This document shows positions 4,581-8,379 of a stretch of 8,379 nt of DNA, one piece after another; positions within the stretch are counted from its first letter, which is position 1, and the number at the start of each line of letters is the position of its first letter. This DNA is from an uncultured Lachnospira sp. (GTDB taxonomy: Bacteria > Bacillota > Clostridia > Lachnospirales > Lachnospiraceae), in NCBI GenBank assembly GCA_947169835.1, contig CAMVRH010000031.1:1-8379 (forward strand), in the 5' to 3' direction. Both the position numbers and the translations under genes were made by a program. The notes beneath the pieces were generated by a model, which searched no databases, was not told where the DNA came from, and worked only from the letters and a program-made list of their open reading frames with translations.

Positions 4581-5954
4581 ATGTTTGAAGTTTTAAGTGA
4601 AAAATGGCCTGAAATTTTAGATTTCTTTAAAAGTGAATATGACGTCTCTGACGTATCTTTTAAAACATGGATTCTTCCACTTGAGATTAAATCAGTGGAG
4701 GATGGTTTAGTGACTTTAGTTTTCACTGGACCTAGTGAATCTCAGGGCCTTAAATATATAAACAAAAAGTATCTTTCATTTTTGAAAGTTTCTATTTGTG
4801 AGTCACTGGATGAGGATTTAGATTTGCAAATCATTTTGCCAAATGGTGAAATGGATAATTCAATTGCTACTACCAACGAAAGTAAAGCTCAACTACTAGA
4901 TCGTATTAAAGACTCTAACTTAAGTGAGAAATTTACTTTCGATTCTTTTGTAGTGGGCTCTAATAATAATGCAGCTCAGGTTACTGCTTTGGCGGTGGCT
5001 GAATCACCTGGTGAAACTTATAATCCACTCTATATTTACGGTGGTGTTGGTTTAGGTAAGACTCATTTGCTTCAGGCTATTGGTAATTTTGTTTTAGAAC
5101 AAAATCCAGAGGCTACTGTTCTTTATACATACAGTGAGTCTTTTGTAAATGAAGTAATTGATTTGCTTGCTGGTAAACATACAGTACAGGAAGACATCCA
5201 AAGATTTAGAAATAAATATAGAAATGTAGATGTTTTGTTATTAGATGATATTCAATTCTTTTCAAATAAGGATAGATGTCAGGAAGAATTGTTTAACATT
5301 TTTAATGACTTACATATGAAACATAAACAAATCGTTATTACATCAGATAAAATTCCAAAGGATATGGAAGGTATTTCTGAGAGATTAATTAACCGTTTTG
5401 AAATGGGATTAACTGTTGATATTCAAAATCCAGATTATGAAACAAGAATGGCTATTCTTCTAAATAAAGCTAAACAGGAATCTGGAATTGAAATAGATAA
5501 TAGTGCACTTGATTACATTGCAAATAATTTTATTTCAAATGTTAGAGAGTTAGAAGGTTCATTTAATAAATTAGTTGCTTATGCAAAAATGAAACCTGGT
5601 ACTGTTATTGATTTAGATTTCGCTAAAGATATTTTAAAGGATATGATTGATCCAGATAATAAAAAGAATATTACATGCGAATCTATTATTGAAATAGTGG
5701 CTGAACATTTTGATTTATCTACTAAGGATTTAATATCTGATAAGAGAAGTGCAGATATTGCATGGCCTCGTCAAATATGTATGTATCTATGTAGATATTT
5801 TACTGATGATAAATTGGAAACTATTGCAAAAGCTTTAAATAAGACTCACGGTAATGTTATTTACGGAATAGATAAAGTTAAAAAAGAAATAGAAACTGAC
5901 CCAAATACTAGAGCAACTGTTGAAGTTTTAAAGAAAAAGGTTGATCCTGAATAA
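4581..5954 (+). CDS. dnaA: Chromosomal replication initiator DnaA, with divergent domain IV signature
   Basis: DnaA binds origin boxes, assembles with ATP and unwinds the origin. The 457-residue length and four domains are normal. Domain I (about 1-85) has the conserved W9 and FKTW (27-30). A short linker (about 90-112) replaces the longer domain II of other groups. The AAA+ domain has Walker A GGVGLGKTH (154-162), Walker B LLLDDIQFF (219-227), sensor 1 ITSDKIP (253-259), box VII ERLINRFEMGL with R268 and R272, and sensor 2 NVRELEG (320-326, R322). Domain IV (about 365-457) keeps PRQICMYLCR, with R397 matching the minor-groove Arg399 of E. coli. The signature usually written GGRDHTTV is replaced by NKTHGNV (420-426), one residue shorter; only His and Val match. 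The ATG at 4581 follows an AGGGAGGGG site with short spacing. Flanking non-coding DNA lacks canonical boxes. Confidence 0.97.
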   Translation: MFEVLSEKWPEILDFFKSEYDVSDVSFKTWILPLEIKSVEDGLVTLVFTGPSESQGLKYINKKYLSFLKVSICESLDEDLDLQIILPNGEMDNSIATTNESKAQLLDRIKDSNLSEKFTFDSFVVGSNNNAAQVTALAVAESPGETYNPLYIYGGVGLGKTHLLQAIGNFVLEQNPEATVLYTYSESFVNEVIDLLAGKHTVQEDIQRFRNKYRNVDVLLLDDIQFFSNKDRCQEELFNIFNDLHMKHKQIVITSDKIPKDMEGISERLINRFEMGLTVDIQNPDYETRMAILLNKAKQESGIEIDNSALDYIANNFISNVRELEGSFNKLVAYAKMKPGTVIDLDFAKDILKDMIDPDNKKNITCESIIEIVAEHFDLSTKDLISDKRSADIAWPRQICMYLCRYFTDDKLETIAKALNKTHGNVIYGIDKVKKEIETDPNTRATVEVLKKKVDPE

Positions 5955-5961
5955 AAAACGT

Positions 5962-5993
5962 TGTTAATAACTATATCAATAAACTATCAATAA
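5962..5993 (-). repeat. Phased TATCAATAA/TGTTAATAA repeats, candidate DnaA boxes
   Basis: TGTTAATAA (5962-5970), TATCAATAA (5974-5982) and TATCAATAA (5985-5993) lie in the same orientation at 12- and 11-bp spacing. AGTTAATAA (6006-6014) follows 21 bp later, identical to 4323-4331, and its exact inverse TTATTAACT is at 6140-6148. On the minus strand the central pair reads TTATTGATA, differing from the upstream TTATTGACA repeats at one base. The same orientation and 11-bp period as upstream argue that both lobes bind the same protein. Confidence 0.5.
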
Positions 5994-6214
5994 CTATAGA
6001 TTTTTAGTTAATAACTCTGTCAGTAGTTTGATAATAAATTTTTATAGCTGGAAGTAATTTAGAAACAAAATCACATATAAAATTTATAAATTATTTATCT
6101 TTGATAATAACTTACGTGATTTGTTAATTACTTCAAAAATTATTAACTACAATTTTTATTATATAACCACGATAAATAAAGGATTTTTAATACTTTTTAT
6201 CATATTGACTGTCC

Positions 6215-6263
6215 TTATTATTATTATTAAAAATTATATATTTATTTATACTTTTATTTTAAA
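6215..6263. other. Candidate DNA unwinding element (near-pure A/T tract)
   Basis: Positions 6215-6250 contain no G or C at all, and the tract continues to 6263 with a single C at 6251. It lies between the phased repeats and the dnaN ribosome binding site, as the unwinding element does downstream of dnaA in Bacillus. The assignment rests on composition and position only; such tracts also occur as ordinary A/T-rich leader DNA. Confidence 0.4.
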
Positions 6264-6274
6264 GGAGAAAAGGG

Positions 6275-7375
6275 ATGAAATTACTATTTAAAAAATTAGA
6301 TTTAATTGAAGGAATTAATGTTGTAATGAAAGCAGTATCAACTAAATCTTCTATGAAGATATTAGAATGTATTTTGATTGATGCTACTGAAGGTTTCATT
6401 AAATTTACTGCTAACGATATGGATCTAGGAATAGAGACAAAAGTTAAAGGTGAAATTAAGGAAGCTGGTAAGGTTGCTATAGAAGCAAGAATCTTTTCTG
6501 AGATTGTTCGTAAGCTTCCTGATAGTGAAATTACATTTGAAATAGAAGATGATACAAAATCATTAATTACATGTGAAAATTCAAAATTCAATATTCAAAT
6601 AATGGATCCAGAAGATTTTTCTCCACTACCAAGAGTAGAAAAGAATAATAAAATTAGTATTTCACAGTTATCACTTAAAAATATTATTGATCAAACTATT
6701 TTTGCAATTAATGATGCAGAAAAGAATAAAGTATTAACTGGTGAACTTTTTGAAATAAAAGGAAATAAATTAAAAGTAGTAGCATTAGATAAATTTAGAA
6801 TTGCTATTAGAAATATAGAGTTAAAAGAAGAATATGATTTAGGTAAAGTTATTATTCCAGGAAAATCATTAAATGAAATTAGTAAAATTTTAAATGGTGG
6901 AATGGAAGATGATGTAATGATTTACTTTACAAATAATCACATTCTATTTGATCTAGGAGATACTGTTGTAGTTTCTAGATTAATTGAAGATACAAACTTC
7001 TTTGACACCGACAAAATGATTAGCTCTGATTACAAGACAAAGATTGAAATTAATAAGAGAGAATTTATGGATTGTATTGATAGAGCTACACTTCTTATTA
7101 AAGAAGGTGAAAGTAAACCTGTATTCTTAACAATTAAGGATGGAGTTTTAGATTTATCTATTAATACATTTATTGGAACAATGGATGAAAAGATTGACAT
7201 CGCCAAAGAAGGTGAAGATTTAATGATCAGTTTCAATCCAAAATTCCTTTTAGATATTTTGAAAGTATTGGATGATGAAAAGATTACTTTGTATATGACA
7301 AATTCAAAGGCACCATGTTTCATCAGAAATGAGAATAATTCATATATTTATATTGTATTACCAGTAGTACAATAA
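6275..7375 (+). CDS. dnaN: DNA polymerase III beta subunit (sliding clamp)
   Basis: The beta clamp is a ring dimer that tethers DNA polymerase and recruits repair and mismatch proteins. The 366-residue length equals the E. coli protein, with three similar domains of about 1-125, 126-250 and 251-366. Recognisable segments are MKLLFKKLDLIEGINVV at the start, the FNIQIMDPEDFSPLP end of domain 1, VALDKFRIA (169-177) for the usual ATDGHRLA, VIIPGKSLNEI, and the C-terminal VLPVVQ. Two pocket-lining positions differ from the usual: the Gly/Ser-His of the DGHR/DSHR motif is Lys-Phe (173-174), and the Arg of the LPxR terminus is Val (365). The ATG at 6275 has AAAGGAG 7 nt upstream. It follows dnaA after a 320-nt origin lobe and is 62 nt before yaaA. 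Codons are strikingly A/T-rich. Confidence 0.97.
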   Translation: MKLLFKKLDLIEGINVVMKAVSTKSSMKILECILIDATEGFIKFTANDMDLGIETKVKGEIKEAGKVAIEARIFSEIVRKLPDSEITFEIEDDTKSLITCENSKFNIQIMDPEDFSPLPRVEKNNKISISQLSLKNIIDQTIFAINDAEKNKVLTGELFEIKGNKLKVVALDKFRIAIRNIELKEEYDLGKVIIPGKSLNEISKILNGGMEDDVMIYFTNNHILFDLGDTVVVSRLIEDTNFFDTDKMISSDYKTKIEINKREFMDCIDRATLLIKEGESKPVFLTIKDGVLDLSINTFIGTMDEKIDIAKEGEDLMISFNPKFLLDILKVLDDEKITLYMTNSKAPCFIRNENNSYIYIVLPVVQ

Positions 7376-7437
7376 ATATTTTTAAAAATGGAAAGTGAAG
7401 AAATTCATTTTTCATTTTTAAAGTAAGGGAATAGATT

Positions 7438-7641
7438 ATGGAAATAGAAATTAGAGATGAATATATAAAATTAGGACAAGCGATGAAATTAGCTGGACTT
7501 GTATCATCAGGTATTGAGGCAAAAGTAGTTATTCAAGATGGTCAAGTCAAAGTTAATGGAGAAGTAGATACAAGAAGAGGAAAGAAATTATATTCAGGAG
7601 ATAATTTTGAATACAATGGGGAGTTAGTCACAGTTAAATAA
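7438..7641 (+). CDS. yaaA: YaaA/RlbA-type S4 domain RNA-binding protein
   Basis: A 67-residue protein made almost entirely of one S4-like RNA-binding domain, the small protein found between dnaN and recF in most Firmicutes (yaaA in Bacillus subtilis, rlbA-type naming elsewhere). The family pattern is clear: IKLGQAMKLAGLVSSGIEAK (10-29), then VNGEVDTRRGKKLYSGD (39-55), an S4 loop with paired arginines (R46, R47), and a closing beta strand. The cellular role is not settled; involvement with ribosomal RNA has been suggested for relatives. The ATG at 7438 has AAGGGA 7 nt upstream. It lies 62 nt after dnaN, in a leader with a weak A/T inverted repeat (AAAAATG 7384-7390 with CATTTTT 7406-7412), and 12 nt before recF. 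Confidence 0.95.
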   Translation: MEIEIRDEYIKLGQAMKLAGLVSSGIEAKVVIQDGQVKVNGEVDTRRGKKLYSGDNFEYNGELVTVK

Positions 7642-7653
7642 ACTGAGAATAAT

Positions 7654-8379
7654 ATGATAGTTAAAAAACTAGAGTTAGAAAATTTTAGAAATTATAAATC
7701 ATTAGATTTAGATTTAGATCCTAAGAAAAATGTTTTATATGGAAATAATGCTCAGGGTAAAACAAATATTTTAGAGTCAATCTATATTTGTAGTACTACT
7801 AAATCTCACAGAAGTAATAAAGATGTTGAATTAATAAGATTTGGCGAGCGTGAAGCACATATAAAATTATTTATAGAGAAAAAAGAAAAAGAAGTAAGAG
7901 TAGATGTTCACTTAAGAAAAAATAAGACTAAAGGAATTGCAGTGAATGGAGTTCCAATAAAAAGAGCGAGTGAACTGTTTGGAATATTTAATGTAATTTT
8001 CTTTGCACCGGAAGATTTAAATATTATTAAAAATGGTCCGGCAGAGAGAAGAAGATTTATGGATTTAGAACTTTGTCAGTTGGATAAAATTTATGTTCAT
8101 AATCTAATTAATTACAATAAAGTTTTAAATCAGAGAAACAGATTACTTAAAGAGATAAGTTTTAATCCTAGCGCAGAAGAAACATTAGATGTTTGGGATG
8201 AGCAGTTGGTTCTTTATGGAAAAGAAATAATTAAAAAACGTGAAGAATTTATTAAGCAGATAAGTAAAATTATTAAACCTATCCATGAAGATTTAACAAA
8301 TAAAGAAGAATCAATAAAAATTGATTATCACAAAAATACTGAAGTAAAAGATTTTGAAAAAAATCTAAAGAGAAACAGA
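7654..8379 (+). CDS. recF: DNA replication/repair protein RecF, C-terminus beyond window
   Basis: RecF is an SMC-like ATPase that, with RecO and RecR, loads RecA at single-strand gaps. The frame is open from the ATG at 7654 to the window edge (242 codons); the family is about 360 residues, so the C-terminal third, with the ABC signature and Walker B, is outside. Visible are the N-terminal MIVKKLELENFRNYKSLDL start, Walker A GNNAQGKTN (30-38) with NILESIYICSTTKSHR, and the RecF signature FFAPEDLNIIKNGPAERRRF (116-135). The arm after about residue 150 is helical and charged. It starts 12 nt after the yaaA stop with only a weak GAGA-type site, suggesting translational coupling. The expected next gene is gyrB. 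Composition matches dnaN. Confidence 0.96.
   Translation, partial: MIVKKLELENFRNYKSLDLDLDPKKNVLYGNNAQGKTNILESIYICSTTKSHRSNKDVELIRFGEREAHIKLFIEKKEKEVRVDVHLRKNKTKGIAVNGVPIKRASELFGIFNVIFFAPEDLNIIKNGPAERRRFMDLELCQLDKIYVHNLINYNKVLNQRNRLLKEISFNPSAEETLDVWDEQLVLYGKEIIKKREEFIKQISKIIKPIHEDLTNKEESIKIDYHKNTEVKDFEKNLKRNR

Larger units (their letters stand above)
5955..6274. other. Downstream lobe of the origin, dnaA-dnaN intergenic
   Basis: A 320-nt gene-free region, unusually A/T-rich. Its left part carries two exact TATCAATAA and several near-copies at about helical spacing. The middle has a repeated TTTGATAATAA (6027-6037 and 6100-6110) and the 12-mer AAAATCACATAT (6067-6078), also present at 4198-4209. 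The right end is nearly pure A/T. No TTATCCACA was found; the nearest look is ATAACCACG near 6165, three mismatches. A TTGACT at 6205-6210 could be a -35 for dnaN, but no good -10 follows at 16-18 bp, so I do not call a dnaN promoter. A two-lobed origin around dnaA is known in Bacillus. Confidence 0.7.

Noticed and set aside
4396..4596. 66-codon open frame on the plus strand ending inside dnaA
   Set aside because: It runs through the dnaA promoter and leader, has no ribosome binding site, no recognisable family, and its residues reflect A/T-rich DNA.
6205..6233. TTGACT as a dnaN promoter -35
   Set aside because: No hexamer near TATAAT at 16-18 bp downstream; the following DNA is a T/A tract better explained as an unwinding element.
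6259..6591. 110-codon antisense frame over the dnaN start
   Set aside because: Antisense shadow of a clear dnaN; Ser/Ile/Leu-rich composition typical of reversed A/T-rich coding DNA, no ribosome binding site.
7384..7412. AAAAATG/CATTTTT inverted repeat between dnaN and yaaA as a terminator
   Set aside because: Stem is only A/T plus one G-C pair with a 15-nt loop, and the genes form a standard co-transcribed set.
1..8379. tRNA or rRNA genes, CRISPR arrays, insertion sequences, phage genes
   Set aside because: Looked for and not seen; all coding space is taken by the conserved origin gene set and the gaps contain no such signatures.

Overview
This window is a chromosomal replication origin region from a low-G+C Gram-positive bacterium. 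The gene order matches the conserved Firmicutes origin block: mnmE, jag, yidC, yidD, rnpA and rpmH run leftward, and dnaA, dnaN, yaaA and recF run rightward. The style of the proteins (KH-R3H Jag, YidC with a long loop between TM2 and TM3, a 44-residue L34 beginning MKMTFQPKK) suggests a clostridium, probably Lachnospiraceae. That placement is an inference from family resemblance, not a search result.

Layout. Positions 1-4006, minus strand: mnmE (C-terminus cut by the window edge), jag, yidC (TTG start), yidD, a 143-nt structured spacer, rnpA, an intrinsic terminator or attenuator, and rpmH. Positions 4007-4580: AT-rich non-coding origin lobe with divergent promoters for rpmH (leftward) and dnaA (rightward). 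Positions 4581-5954: dnaA. Positions 5955-6274: second non-coding origin lobe, ending in an almost pure A/T stretch just before dnaN. Positions 6275-8379, plus strand: dnaN, yaaA and recF (cut by the window edge). All genes point away from the origin, co-directional with replication forks.

How the genes work together. The right arm is replication and repair: initiator DnaA, sliding clamp DnaN, a small S4 RNA-binding protein, and gap-repair protein RecF. The left arm is translation, RNA processing and membrane biogenesis: ribosomal protein L34, the RNase P protein, YidD and YidC for membrane insertion, RNA-binding Jag/KhpB, and the tRNA-wobble-uridine GTPase MnmE.

Most interesting point. I found no canonical DnaA box (TTATCCACA) in either non-coding lobe, exact or with one mismatch. 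Instead there are repeated 9-mers, TGTCAATAA (three exact copies upstream of dnaA) and TATCAATAA (two exact copies downstream), with an 11-bp period in both lobes. Read on the other strand they are TTATTGACA and TTATTGATA, box-like with the central CC replaced by TG. The DnaA encoded here has lost the near-universal domain IV signature GGRDHTTV and carries the one-residue-shorter NKTHGNV at the same place. Together this suggests an initiator and origin that have co-diverged to a new recognition sequence. The clamp DnaN also departs from consensus at residues that line its partner-binding pocket. Other things worth checking are three contiguous stem-loops between rnpA and yidD, a terminator stem that overlaps the rpmH stop codon, and a hairpin plus T8 tract in the dnaA leader.
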